A DNA stretch of 38,977 nucleotides from Pseudomonadales bacterium (GTDB lineage Bacteria; Pseudomonadota; Gammaproteobacteria; Pseudomonadales; Pseudohongiellaceae). Shown piece by piece: positions 17,078 through 25,246 of the stretch. The translations under genes were made by a program, and so were the position numbers. The stretch lies in contig JAJEGU010000056.1 in assembly GCA_022819645.1 (NCBI GenBank), positions 1 through 38,977 on the forward strand, given 5' to 3'. How positions within the stretch are numbered: position 1 is the first letter of the stretch; each line of letters opens with the position of its first letter. The notes below the pieces were generated by a model. That model was not told the origin of the DNA. It did not search any database and was given only the letters and a program-made list of their open reading frames with translations.

Positions 17078-18550
17078 TTAACTTAACCGCAGGGCGCCGT
17101 CTTCGATCGGCGATCGTTCGATGAGCTTGCGGTCGAGCAGGTAGTCCTGGGTGTTGCGCCAGGGGGCGCGGACTTTCTGCCGGGGGAAAAGATGCATCGC
17201 GCGTTGCATGTACCCCGGATTGAAGTCGTCGATCCATTGCAGTTCCGGCAGGTCCTTCCCGTTCTCGTCAAGCACCGGCACGCACTGCCTCGCTCCCCTG
17301 GCGTCCATGGTCTTGAGCAGCTTGCAGACGTAGCGCGAATTGAGGTCTGCGCGCAAGGTCCAGGAAGCGTTCACATAGCCGAAGGTATAGGCCAGATTCG
17401 GCACCCCGGACAACATCATGCCGTGGTAGTTGAAAGTTGCGCCCGGGTCGATTTCCTCGCCGTCCCGGAACAGTTTCACGCCGCCGAACATTTGCAGGTT
17501 GAGGCCGGTGGCGGTGACCAGGATATCGGCCTCCACCCTTTGGCCGTCCGCCATCCGCACGCCGGTTTCGTCAATTTCCTCAATGGCGCCGGTGACCACA
17601 TCGGCCTTGCCGTCGCGAATCGCGAGGAACAGGTCGTTGTCCGGCACGAGGCAGACCCGCTGGGTCCAGGGCTCGTAGGAGGGCGTGAAGTGCTTCTCCA
17701 CGTCGTAATCCTCGCCGAGGACCTTGCGCACGCGCTTGAGCAGATAATCCTTGACCGCCTCGGGCTTGTTGCGCGAGCGCCGGTACAGCATGTCCTGCAT
17801 GCGCACGAAGCGCCAGCGGTTCACCGCGCTGGCCCAGCGCGCCGGCAGCAGCGCATTGACGAGACCCGCGAGAAAATCCTTTCCCGGGCGGGAAACGATA
17901 TAGCTCGGCGAGCGCTGGATCATGGTGACCCCGGCGGCTTTCTCCGCCAGCGCGGGAATCATGGTCACCGCGGTGGCGCCGCTGCCGATGACCGCCATGC
18001 GCTTGCCGGTGAAATCGAGCCCTTCGGGCCAGTGCTGGGGATGCGCCACGGCGCCGGTGAAGTTCCCGAGCCCGGGCAGGTCCGGCGTATAGCCCTCGTC
18101 GTAGCGGAAATAGCCGCAGCACATGAACAGGAAGCGCGCCTGAATCCGCGACTCGCGCCCTTCGGCGTCCACCGCGGTGGCGGTCCAGCTTGCGCTTTCG
18201 CTGTCCCAGGCGCATGACAGAACCTTGCAGCCGAAGCGGATGCGCTCGCGGATGCCGAACTCGTCCACGGTCTCCCGCAGGTAATCGCGGATGTGTTCGG
18301 CTTCGGAGATGATTTTGGGATTGGTCCAGGGCTTGAACCGGAAGCCGAAGGTGTACATGTCGCTGTCCGAGCGGATGCCCGGAAAGCGGAACAGGTCCCA
18401 GGTGCCGCCGATATCTTCCCGGGCTTCCAGAATCGAAAACCGCTTGCCGGGGCACTCCCGGGTCAGGTGGCAGGCCGCGCTGATGCCGGAGATTCCGGCG
18501 CCGACAATGAGGACGTCAAGCAAGGGGGAATGAGGCGCAGCCGCGTTCAT
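17078..18550 (-). CDS. Flavin-containing (Baeyer-Villiger-type) monooxygenase
   Basis: A 490-residue FAD- and NADPH-dependent monooxygenase. The FAD-binding motif is VGAGISG (residues 16-22). The Baeyer-Villiger fingerprint FxGxxxHxxxW is present as FTGAVAHPQHWP (F164, H170, W174). The NADPH Rossmann motif is IGSGATAV (188-195). Near the C-terminus TATGLNL is also typical. Such enzymes insert oxygen into ketones or oxidise N and S atoms; the substrate cannot be predicted. The ATG at 18550, 26 residues into the open frame, was chosen because AGGGAT precedes it and the FAD motif then falls at the usual distance. It lies 20 bases upstream of the exported hydrolase gene. Confidence 0.88.
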   Translation of the reverse strand: MNAAAPHSPLLDVLIVGAGISGISAACHLTRECPGKRFSILEAREDIGGTWDLFRFPGIRSDSDMYTFGFRFKPWTNPKIISEAEHIRDYLRETVDEFGIRERIRFGCKVLSCAWDSESASWTATAVDAEGRESRIQARFLFMCCGYFRYDEGYTPDLPGLGNFTGAVAHPQHWPEGLDFTGKRMAVIGSGATAVTMIPALAEKAAGVTMIQRSPSYIVSRPGKDFLAGLVNALLPARWASAVNRWRFVRMQDMLYRRSRNKPEAVKDYLLKRVRKVLGEDYDVEKHFTPSYEPWTQRVCLVPDNDLFLAIRDGKADVVTGAIEEIDETGVRMADGQRVEADILVTATGLNLQMFGGVKLFRDGEEIDPGATFNYHGMMLSGVPNLAYTFGYVNASWTLRADLNSRYVCKLLKTMDARGARQCVPVLDENGKDLPELQWIDDFNPGYMQRAMHLFPRQKVRAPWRNTQDYLLDRKLIERSPIEDGALRLS

Positions 18551-18655
18551 GGGCAATCCCTGATCCAATCGAACGGCGCATGATAGCAGAAGCGCGCGAG
18601 GATCATTCTTTCTCCGATTGCCAGCCACTCGGGGGGTCCCGGTGTTGTCGATGAA

Positions 18656-19069
18656 TCAGGCAGTGGTTGAAAACAGCAGGGATACGTCCGTCAGCGACGA
18701 CATCTTCCGGTCCAGGGTAAGCACTTCCAGGCCCGCCGTCCCGTAATCCAGGGCGATCAGGCGGTCGAATAATCCCGGCCCGCCGGTAACGGCGAGTGCA
18801 TCCAGCACCGGCTTGCCGTGCAACGGCGCCACGAGGCCACTTTGCAGCACCTGGGAAAGGGCGGCCCTGGCCTCCTTCTTGCCAACCCCGTAATGGTGTC
18901 GCACGGCGACATAGGCTTCTCCGATAACTTGATTCGAGGCCAGAATTTCTGTTTCCCCGGACTCGATCAGGCTTCGCAGCTCGGCCACACAGCGCTGGAA
19001 CTCTTTTTCCGGTTCCGCAACGAGCAACCGAACCAGAATCGACGTGTCAATCCCGCAGCGTCGACGCAC
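18656..19069 (-). CDS. PIN-domain toxin (VapC-like ribonuclease)
   Basis: A 137-residue PIN-domain protein. The acidic metal-binding residues of the family are in place: D8 in GIDTSILVRLL, E51 in QVIGEAYVAV, D102 in GLFDRLIAL and D120 in LTLDRKM. VapC toxins cut tRNA or rRNA; the target here is unknown. The start is a GTG at 19069, which makes a 23-base overlap with the upstream antitoxin gene, typical of coupled toxin-antitoxin pairs. The pair lies directly beside the left edge of the defence island and may belong to it. Confidence 0.8.
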   Translation of the reverse strand: MRRRCGIDTSILVRLLVAEPEKEFQRCVAELRSLIESGETEILASNQVIGEAYVAVRHHYGVGKKEARAALSQVLQSGLVAPLHGKPVLDALAVTGGPGLFDRLIALDYGTAGLEVLTLDRKMSSLTDVSLLFSTTA

Positions 19070-19289
19070 CGGCCCGCTCCCTGACCCGCTCCAGGTCGAA
19101 CGTGCCCCGGCCCCGTTTCAGCTTGTCGCGCAGCCCCCCGAGCATCGATTCGTCCACCCGCACAGGCCGCAACACATAGCCGTCGCTCCCTTCCCGCAGT
19201 TCCAGCCGATCTCCCGGACCAACGCCCAGCGCATCCAGCACCCGGGCCGGAAACGTCACCTGTCTTTTTGCTGTTATCTTCACTTGCAT
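19047..19289 (-). CDS. AbrB-type antitoxin (VapB-like)
   Basis: An 80-residue SpoVT/AbrB-domain DNA-binding protein. The swapped-hairpin domain is visible in residues 1-45: VKITAKRQVTFPARVLDALG and GDRLELRE. The C-terminal part, rich in Arg and Glu, should wrap the toxin. It has a strong Shine-Dalgarno sequence (AAGGAG, six bases before the ATG at 19289) and an inverted repeat over that site that could be its own operator. It precedes and overlaps the PIN toxin gene. Confidence 0.82.
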   Translation of the reverse strand: MQVKITAKRQVTFPARVLDALGVGPGDRLELREGSDGYVLRPVRVDESMLGGLRDKLKRGRGTFDLERVRERAGASTLRD

Positions 19290-19297
19290 CAGTATCT

Positions 19298-19323
19298 CCT
19301 TACTATAAAGAAAAAAAGTAAGG
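19298..19323 (-). promoter_or_regulatory. Possible operator of the toxin-antitoxin operon
   Basis: CCTTACT (19298-19304) and AGTAAGG (19317-19323) form an inverted repeat with a 12-base AT-rich spacer. The arm nearest the gene overlaps the AAGGAG ribosome site of the antitoxin. A self-regulating VapB-like antitoxin would be expected to bind such a site; binding is inference. Confidence 0.45.
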
Positions 19324-19380
19324 CAACGTCGGAAAGCATACGCCCACTCTCACTTGAAGTCCAGCACTGTTTAGCCTCCT

Positions 19381-19408
19381 GGGAGCCTGCGCCGTAACGG
19401 CACTTCCG
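19381..19408 (+). repeat. CCTGCG hairpin repeat at the edge of a gene fragment
   Basis: GGAGCCTGCGCCG, then a segment like the second hairpin of the 98-base unit (CGGCACTTCC). It lies at the point where the gene fragment at 19399-19620 begins, so it may mark the breakpoint. Confidence 0.5.
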
Positions 19409-19620
19409 AGGAGTTGCTGTCGGTGCCGAACTACCAGTTCAACTGGCAGATGCGCCACCATCTGGAGCGCAAGTTCGTGCCGGCCGGCACCGAGATCGTC
19501 GCGGTCGGCGCCTTCGACAATTCAACCCAGAACGCGTTCAATCCGGACCCGAGCCAGGAAATCGACTGGGGCCCGCAAAGCTGGGACGAAATGTTCATCG
19601 GCTACAATCTGCTGGCAGCA
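19399..19620 (+). pseudogene. C-terminal fragment of a redoxin/copper-monooxygenase-like protein
   Basis: The frame GTSEELLSVPNYQFNWQ, then PAGTEIVAVGAFDNSTQNAF, then NPDPSQEIDWGPQSWDEM looks like the C-terminal part of the secreted copper type II monooxygenase/redoxin-associated proteins found in environmental bacteria, where DNS-x-NP-x-NPDP and WG-x-QxWDEM are conserved. Only about 70 residues remain; there is no start codon with a ribosome site and no upstream part. Past about 19620 the frame continues to 19806 but the sequence no longer resembles the family. I take it as the remains of a chromosomal gene cut by insertion or deletion at the island edge. The family assignment is from memory of the motif. 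Confidence 0.55.
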
Positions 19621-19674
19621 TGTGGAAGACGCAACGGAATAGAACCCGCAACGACCGGTTTCAACCTTCAACAT

Positions 19675-19713
19675 CGCGGGCGGCTGATCATTCAGCTGCC
19701 CGCGTTTCGTTTC
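19675..19713. terminator. Strong hairpin, probable intrinsic terminator
   Basis: CGCGGGCGGCTGA (19675-19687) pairs with TCAGCTGCCCGCG (19692-19704) in a 13-base stem with one G-T pair and a TCAT loop, followed on the plus strand by TTTCGTTT. It could end transcription leaving the fragmented gene upstream. Beyond it, 19714-20062 holds only short unsupported frames. Confidence 0.5.
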
Positions 19714-20062
19714 CCCTTCCACTTAATGACTTCGGAGCCACAATTCCCGCCGCGCTGGCCATCGACGAATTTCAGTGCGACGTTCGGTATCGTCCGGCAT
19801 CCGTAGTTGACCCTTGGTCGGCACCAGCGTCGATTGGACTCGCCGACGTAACCAGTTCTCCTTTTTCGCCGCAAAGGTGAGGTCTGTAGTAGTCGATGTG
19901 AGGACAGGGTCTAGGAGGCCATCATGGAGAAACACCTACATTTGGTCCAACCGATTGTGTTTTTCTGCTATGGAACGCGAGCTAGCCTATTCGTGCTCCC
20001 AATCTGAGGGACAAACTATGCCAAATCACCCTTAGTCGATCAGTAATGTCGATCTGCACATA
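19714..20062. other. Intergenic stretch with no recognised gene
   Basis: This stretch is the transition from high-GC to low-GC sequence. It contains a minus-strand frame (about 19723-19935) that is arginine-rich in its second half and has no family I know; another short minus-strand frame ends inside the terminator hairpin. They may be the remains of a gene, but nothing supports a functional product. No direct repeat or tRNA end that could be an attachment site was seen. Confidence 0.4.
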
Positions 20063-21040
20063 TCATCTTTTAGTTATTTTTGGGCCAATGTAGACCACAG
20101 GTAAACCGTCAGCGGGTTTCGACTTCGGCCAGCCAAAATGAACCCGGTATTGACCGCTTGCCCTGGTCTTTCCATGCCACGGGAAGAGCCGTCGATCACC
20201 ATTCACAGGGCAGCGAAACGTGAGATCAGACTTGAAAGCTATCTTCTCTGAATCTGTCGAATCGGAAAAGAGGGCTGTTTTCCCTTCAAGAAAAGTTTTT
20301 CGGAGTACTTCACCACAGGAACTCAATGCTCCAGTCTCGGCGTCCATTTCCTCGCTAAGTCGATTGAGAATATCAAGTAATCTGATGATTTGTTTACACA
20401 ATGCCAATGAGAATGGCGATTTTAAGATTGGGTCGAAGGCGTCGATGGAAAACATGAGATTAGCGAAGCGATGAACTGCATGATCGCGTAGTTCTCGCCA
20501 AGTGCACAAGCTAGTCGAGTTATCCAAGTACTGTCTCAGTGGCGGGTCATCCCGATGATTAAGAAGTTCACACTTGTCTATCACTTCGTCGTCGTCGCGA
20601 ATCCCTGCTTGAACGGGGGTATAAGTGAAGTCGGAAGGACTCGCACTCAGAAGCGCTGCACCTTCTTGATCAAGTACCCGACGGGCGCACTCGGCTAGTG
20701 CCGAGTCTGTAGCCAAGAGTTCCTCGCTCTCATGAATTGTGAAGTACCAGTCATCTGCATCGTGCTCGCGATTCGTATCCCAGTAAGGCCCCTGTTTATC
20801 GAGCCAAGTCATTATAAGGCGACGAATATCGGCCTGGGGGTATTGGATCACGACTTCTCGCAAGGTCATGTTGGCGAGTACCTTGCGATCCCCGAGAAGT
20901 ACGCGAGAGCAAAAGCACTGCGCGGCGTATTCTTGGCATACTGAGCGCAAAGTCCAGAGGCGCTGAATGGCAGCGACAACATCGTCATGAGAGTTGAATT
21001 GGCCGTGAAACGAATAGTCATTGACGTATAGAGATGCCAT
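20063..21040 (-). CDS. Unrecognised third protein of the DUF262-ATPase cassette
   Basis: A 325-residue soluble protein I do not recognise. There is no signal peptide or membrane helix. The first 250 residues look mostly helical. The last 50 residues form a compact segment, GQYRVHFGW...LPVVYIGPK, with a G-x-x-R-[VI]-x-F-x-W...Y-I-G pattern also seen at the end of the protein at 14140-16023; a faint likeness to RelE-type toxin strands is only a guess. The ATG at 21040 was chosen: it overlaps the ATPase stop as TAATG and has GGAAG five bases upstream; an ATG four codons earlier has no ribosome site. It is last in the six-gene series 29089 to 20063. It could be the effector or a target sensor of the trio; this is inference. 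Confidence 0.75.
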   Translation of the reverse strand: MASLYVNDYSFHGQFNSHDDVVAAIQRLWTLRSVCQEYAAQCFCSRVLLGDRKVLANMTLREVVIQYPQADIRRLIMTWLDKQGPYWDTNREHDADDWYFTIHESEELLATDSALAECARRVLDQEGAALLSASPSDFTYTPVQAGIRDDDEVIDKCELLNHRDDPPLRQYLDNSTSLCTWRELRDHAVHRFANLMFSIDAFDPILKSPFSLALCKQIIRLLDILNRLSEEMDAETGALSSCGEVLRKTFLEGKTALFSDSTDSEKIAFKSDLTFRCPVNGDRRLFPWHGKTRASGQYRVHFGWPKSKPADGLPVVYIGPKITKR

Positions 21041-22191
21041 TACTGCTTCCATTTGGTCAAGTTTGCCAGATCTGCTTCATACTGATCGCAAAACCCTTCG
21101 GGCCAGTGGTCCAGAACGCCTTCGCGATCAATTGAAATTGTGCTGTGTTGGTGCATATCTCCATCTTCGGTAAATTCACCGAAGTAATGAAGGATGACAT
21201 TCGAGGCAGGTATCTCCCCATCGCGAACGGCAATGCGAGCCCCATTGATGAAATGGTCATTATGCGTTTCAACAAGAACCTGAACACCTGAAGCGGCAAC
21301 TTTGGCCAAGAACTTCGCAACCTCATTTTGACATGACGGATGTAAGTGAGCTTCTGGACTATCGAGCATCAGAAGCTGCCCTGGAGTTCTGCTTAGCGCG
21401 GCTGTGACTATGGGCAAAGCGTAGTATGGGCCGTAACCGACATTAGGCGGTTGGTGAAACTCCCCCGAGAGTTCAGTACGAATCCGCAGAGTCATAATTT
21501 CCATTGCACTATCTACAGGTTGGATCTCCATGGCAAAGCCAGGGAAGAAATGCCTCATCCATGCTTCGACCTGTCGAGGTAGCGTCGGTGGTACGTCAGC
21601 GATACGAAGAGATTCTGAGATATGTGCCTGATCGTTGAGATACAGCAACGGTACAGCTCCTTCGCCTAAAGTGCCAATACGGTGTTCAGAATCGCTGTCG
21701 ATTGTTGCAATAACCTCTGCGGGATCAGACCGGAGAGTCGTCAGAAACTCAAGATCCCGCAAGAGAACCGCGATCGGCTCTTCTACACCCTCACCAAGTG
21801 ACACGTTTTGGAAGTCAATCTTTCGACTGCCGTCGAATGCTCGAATTTCACCATTATGTAACACCGCCTTTGGGTTTCGTCGCTCCCCGGTGAATCGCCA
21901 AGTAACCTCCGCTGTTTCATTTCGTAGTGTGATCTCAAAAACTTGTTGGTCTGTCGATTGATTCTGGACGTCACCTACGTTTCCCAGTCGAACGAGGTCT
22001 CCATTTAGAAGCAGTTCGTCGCGAGAACGGTGCCCTCCTTCCCTAATGCTTTGACCTAGAACGGCCAGGGCGTGACACACTGTTGATTTTCCTGCGGAAT
22101 TCAATCCCGTCAGAATTGTGAACGGTGCCAAAGGTAAATCCAAAGCGACATGACATTTGAAATCTCGAAGGGATAAGAAGCTAATGCTCAT
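21040..22191 (-). CDS. AAA family ATPase with DUF3696-type C-terminus
   Basis: A 383-residue SMC/RecF-like ATPase. Walker A is GLNSAGKST (residues 29-37). The combined Walker B and D-loop is LLMLDSPEAHLHP (about residue 272 on), and the switch histidine lies in VETHNDHF. The C-terminus DREGVLDHWPEGFCDQYEADL matches the short DUF3696 ending (WPEGFFDQ-like). Proteins of this kind are frequent in anti-phage loci, where ATP binding controls a partner nuclease. No TOPRIM or nuclease motif is present in this chain, so the effector must be a partner. The ATG at 22191 overlaps the DUF262 gene stop (ATGA). GC is low, about 45%. Confidence 0.85.
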   Translation of the reverse strand: MSISFLSLRDFKCHVALDLPLAPFTILTGLNSAGKSTVCHALAVLGQSIREGGHRSRDELLLNGDLVRLGNVGDVQNQSTDQQVFEITLRNETAEVTWRFTGERRNPKAVLHNGEIRAFDGSRKIDFQNVSLGEGVEEPIAVLLRDLEFLTTLRSDPAEVIATIDSDSEHRIGTLGEGAVPLLYLNDQAHISESLRIADVPPTLPRQVEAWMRHFFPGFAMEIQPVDSAMEIMTLRIRTELSGEFHQPPNVGYGPYYALPIVTAALSRTPGQLLMLDSPEAHLHPSCQNEVAKFLAKVAASGVQVLVETHNDHFINGARIAVRDGEIPASNVILHYFGEFTEDGDMHQHSTISIDREGVLDHWPEGFCDQYEADLANLTKWKQ

Positions 22192-23306
22192 TGAAGCACC
22201 TCCTTTATCATCATCTCTGTACGCTTGAATCGAAGCGCAACCTTCTTGACATCATTTGTGGCGTAGGAAATGGCATCAAAGTAGTCATTCTCTCTCACGA
22301 GTGTTGCTAGACTCTGTCGAATAGCATCATCGTACTGTGGCTTAATACGGTCACCATATTTTGCAAACAATACTGAGAAGACATCAAAAAGAGCCACATT
22401 AATGACACTCCGTCTTTCGTGGTTTCCTCGAGGCTTTCGGAAAGCATCCCGTTCAAAGACACGTTTACTGATCTCCATACTAAGCATAAATTTTGAAGTA
22501 ATTTCTTTCCAGTAGTTGTCGCCCACTTCCTTCTTATCTTCAAGCACATCTCGGAGAAAGTTGTCCATATTCCCTGTGTATTCATTGAAGCCACGATCAT
22601 AGAATGCAAGAAAACGGTTTATGCATTCTCTATCGCGCATAGTCTTCCAGTTCAATCCATTATCTGTTGCTAACCGGAATTTTTCTGACTCCGCCATACT
22701 TGAAAGCCATCTAGTTGCTTCCCCAAGATAAAGGCAATTCCTCATCTGCTGCTTTGTCAATAGTTGACCACTATTAACACGCTCAAATATATCCAGCTTG
22801 GCTTGCTCCGGAACTTGGTTATCTATAAGATAAAGCGTTAGACTTGTATCCTCAATACGGTTCCGCAGTTTAGGGCTTAAGTCTACAAAGCGCTTTCCGT
22901 TAAGGGTATTCGCGTATTCCAGTCCTTTGAGGCGCAATTCATTTTTTAGAAACCGATGAAAGGTAGAAAGGCGCTGTAGGCCATCCACAATCACTATCTT
23001 TCCATCAGCTGTCTCTGCTAGATAAAAGACTGGCAAGGGGATACGCATGATCGCAGATTCTATAAGTTTGCATTGCTTGCCTTCGTCCCAAATGAATTTA
23101 CGCTGAAAATCTGGATTAAGAATATAAATGTCATTGTCTATTCGACGGCACACTTCAAATGTTGAGCGTTTGTCAGTTCTGATCATCAGACTGTCTAACG
23201 GATAATCACCCAATTCAATTGGTTCACTTTCGTCGAGACCTTCTGGCTCCGGCGGCTCGTCTATCGATAGCGACGACTTCAACCTATTGTCTTCTTCATT
23301 AGTCAT
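22188..23306 (-). CDS. DUF262 domain protein
   Basis: A 372-residue protein with an N-terminal DUF262 (ParB/Srx-like fold) domain. Visible motifs: ILNPDFQRKFIWDEGKQ (residues 62-78) and IVDGLQRLSTFHRFL (106-120). The usual DGQQR core appears here as DGLQR. FERVNSGQLLTKQQ is the third conserved block. DUF262 domains occur in GmrSD and BrxU enzymes, where they hydrolyse nucleotides and control an HNH nuclease domain; this protein has no DUF1524/HNH domain, so it is not a complete GmrSD. It has a strong ribosome site (AGAGGAG) before ATG 23306 and lies 29 bases after the Mod stop. Lines in the gene are about 43-45% GC, the lowest in the window. Confidence 0.85.
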   Translation of the reverse strand: MTNEEDNRLKSSLSIDEPPEPEGLDESEPIELGDYPLDSLMIRTDKRSTFEVCRRIDNDIYILNPDFQRKFIWDEGKQCKLIESAIMRIPLPVFYLAETADGKIVIVDGLQRLSTFHRFLKNELRLKGLEYANTLNGKRFVDLSPKLRNRIEDTSLTLYLIDNQVPEQAKLDIFERVNSGQLLTKQQMRNCLYLGEATRWLSSMAESEKFRLATDNGLNWKTMRDRECINRFLAFYDRGFNEYTGNMDNFLRDVLEDKKEVGDNYWKEITSKFMLSMEISKRVFERDAFRKPRGNHERRSVINVALFDVFSVLFAKYGDRIKPQYDDAIRQSLATLVRENDYFDAISYATNDVKKVALRFKRTEMMIKEVLQ

Positions 23307-23335
23307 CGGTTTCTCCTCTTTTGCTCACAGCACCA

Positions 23336-25246
23336 TTAGAATGCCACTAGCCTCTCTCCGAATTCAGTGCGGAGATTCCACTTCTTTGTCGTGTTGAGCG
23401 CTTGCTCAAGACAGATGAAAATGCCTTCCATGCCTTTGAGTTTGGCGATAGTATGCTCCTTCAGGTCTTGGTCAAGGCAAACTGTTGCCTCTTTCCGTGA
23501 ATCCTGCGCTCGGAAGACCATGTTATCGGTGAAGCCAGTAAGTTGCTCCGTCTGAACGTCAAGCATAAATCCGTTTTTAAGGAGGACTTCTTGTAAAATA
23601 TCTTCTCTCGAGAAAGTCATCAGGAACGCTGCTTCTTTCTCTCGGATGTAAGCGTCAAGCGCTTCAAGGTTTTCCTCTTCCGTCTTATCAGGATTTGGTT
23701 CAAAATCTGTACGAGGAAAGCGAGACTTGGCAAGACGAAAGACCTTGAAGCCGGACGTCCAAATCGATGGTGAGACCCCATCGTCACCAAGCAAGTCATT
23801 CCGAGTTTTGGTTTTGGCAGTCATTGCAGCCTCGTCGAAACGATAAGCTACTTTCTTGTTTCGGTCGATGGTGATATCCGAAATTTTGCGGTAGCCCGCA
23901 TTGTACGCCTCAGTCTGCACAGATATAGGTTCAGGAAGCTGCACGAGTATGAACTTTCGATTGCCTCCATCACTGGCATTGAGTTCCCAAACGCCCTGAC
24001 CTGTCGAGCCAGATCCGGCGAAAAAGTCCAATACTATGTCCTCCCCAGATGATGCTTGCTCACATAAAGCGCGGATTAGCTGAGACGGTTTGGCGAAATC
24101 GAATATTTGTGCACCAAAAAGATCGCGAATCTCTGCTGTTCCGTGTGACGTGTAGACTTCCTCGATTATTGTAGGGAATGACGTGAAGGAATCCCCCAGG
24201 TCGGAACGAAATTTCTTCTCTCTCGGACGTCCTTCGGTATTGTCCGGAAAGAGAATTGCATGACTATCAATCAACTTCTGCATTCTCGCCTTGGAGTATC
24301 GCCAGCCAGTGGCTTCTGGAGGATGAAAGATGTTTCCATTGCTTGGGTCTATGATGGGATAGTGGAGATTTGGCCTCTGATCGCGGGTTGCAAGCCCAAG
24401 GATACTTCTGCTCATCCAAGGTCCGCGGGCATCATCATCCGGGTTTAAGAACTTAGACTCATCCCGTGGTGTTCCCCGAAATGCGAAGTCCGCGCTTCTG
24501 GCATAACAAACAACGTACTCATGATCGGTTGAAAGATGCCGTAGAGAACGAGCATCGGTGAACTGCCGACAATGCCAGGTGAACTGAGCCACAAAATACT
24601 CTGGCCCGAAGACCTCGTCACAGAGCTTGCGCAGATGGTGCAACTCGTTGTCATCGATAGAGATGAAGATCACCCCGTCATCTCTAAGAAGTTGACGAGC
24701 AAGCAGAAGACGAGGATACATCATGTTCAGCCAATTCGAATGGAATCGTCCGTCTACCTTTGTGTTTGTATCAACCTTGATGCCATTTTCGGTAATACCG
24801 ACATGTTCCCAATAGGTTCTCCTTTCCTGGTCCCAAGTATCGGAATAAACGAAATCATTTCCCGTGTTGTACGGCGGATCAATATAGATGCACTTTATCC
24901 GATTGCGGTAAGCGGCGAGCAGACACTTCATGACTTCGAGATTCTCTCCCTCAATGATCGCGTTCCCTTCGGCAAGCTCTGGATTCACAGAGCGCGCGGG
25001 ATCGTACTCCAAAGTTGCGAGAGTCGGTGTGAATGCGTTGCGTTTGGCATCGGCCTTGCCGAACCAACGGAATTCGAAGCGTTCGGTTTCCGGCGTCGAA
25101 GAGGGGTCGATGAGGCGTTTCAGCTCGTCGGGGTTGAGAGCCCCGTCATTGGTAAACAGATCCGGCATGAGTTCGCGGAGTTGCTCCAGACGTTCCTGGT
25201 TTAGATCAGGCGTGGCTGGCATTCGGTCCATAATTGCCTTGTTCAT
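23336..25246 (-). CDS. Type III restriction-modification DNA methyltransferase (Mod)
   Basis: A 636-residue N6-adenine DNA methyltransferase. The catalytic motif is IYIDPPYNTGND (DPPY at 123-126) and the S-adenosylmethionine motif is VLDFFAGSGSTGQG (409-413). This order, DPPY before FxGxG, is the beta class to which type III Mod subunits belong. The part between residues 200 and 390 should hold the target-recognition domain, which sets the recognition site; the site cannot be predicted. Mod methylates alone and guides Res to DNA. The frame is open 95 codons further upstream, but ATG 25246 overlaps the DUF1016 gene stop (ATGA) and follows GGAGGCAAGTC, a good ribosome site. Confidence 0.92.
   Translation of the reverse strand: MNKAIMDRMPATPDLNQERLEQLRELMPDLFTNDGALNPDELKRLIDPSSTPETERFEFRWFGKADAKRNAFTPTLATLEYDPARSVNPELAEGNAIIEGENLEVMKCLLAAYRNRIKCIYIDPPYNTGNDFVYSDTWDQERRTYWEHVGITENGIKVDTNTKVDGRFHSNWLNMMYPRLLLARQLLRDDGVIFISIDDNELHHLRKLCDEVFGPEYFVAQFTWHCRQFTDARSLRHLSTDHEYVVCYARSADFAFRGTPRDESKFLNPDDDARGPWMSRSILGLATRDQRPNLHYPIIDPSNGNIFHPPEATGWRYSKARMQKLIDSHAILFPDNTEGRPREKKFRSDLGDSFTSFPTIIEEVYTSHGTAEIRDLFGAQIFDFAKPSQLIRALCEQASSGEDIVLDFFAGSGSTGQGVWELNASDGGNRKFILVQLPEPISVQTEAYNAGYRKISDITIDRNKKVAYRFDEAAMTAKTKTRNDLLGDDGVSPSIWTSGFKVFRLAKSRFPRTDFEPNPDKTEEENLEALDAYIREKEAAFLMTFSREDILQEVLLKNGFMLDVQTEQLTGFTDNMVFRAQDSRKEATVCLDQDLKEHTIAKLKGMEGIFICLEQALNTTKKWNLRTEFGERLVAF

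Noticed and set aside
19723-19935. Short minus-strand frame downstream of the cassette
   Set aside because: No ribosome site, no recognised family and no conservation that I can judge; kept only as a note in the intergenic entry.
22188-23306. Complete GmrSD (type IV restriction) enzyme
   Set aside because: Only the DUF262 part is present; no DUF1524/HNH nuclease motif is found in this or the following two genes.
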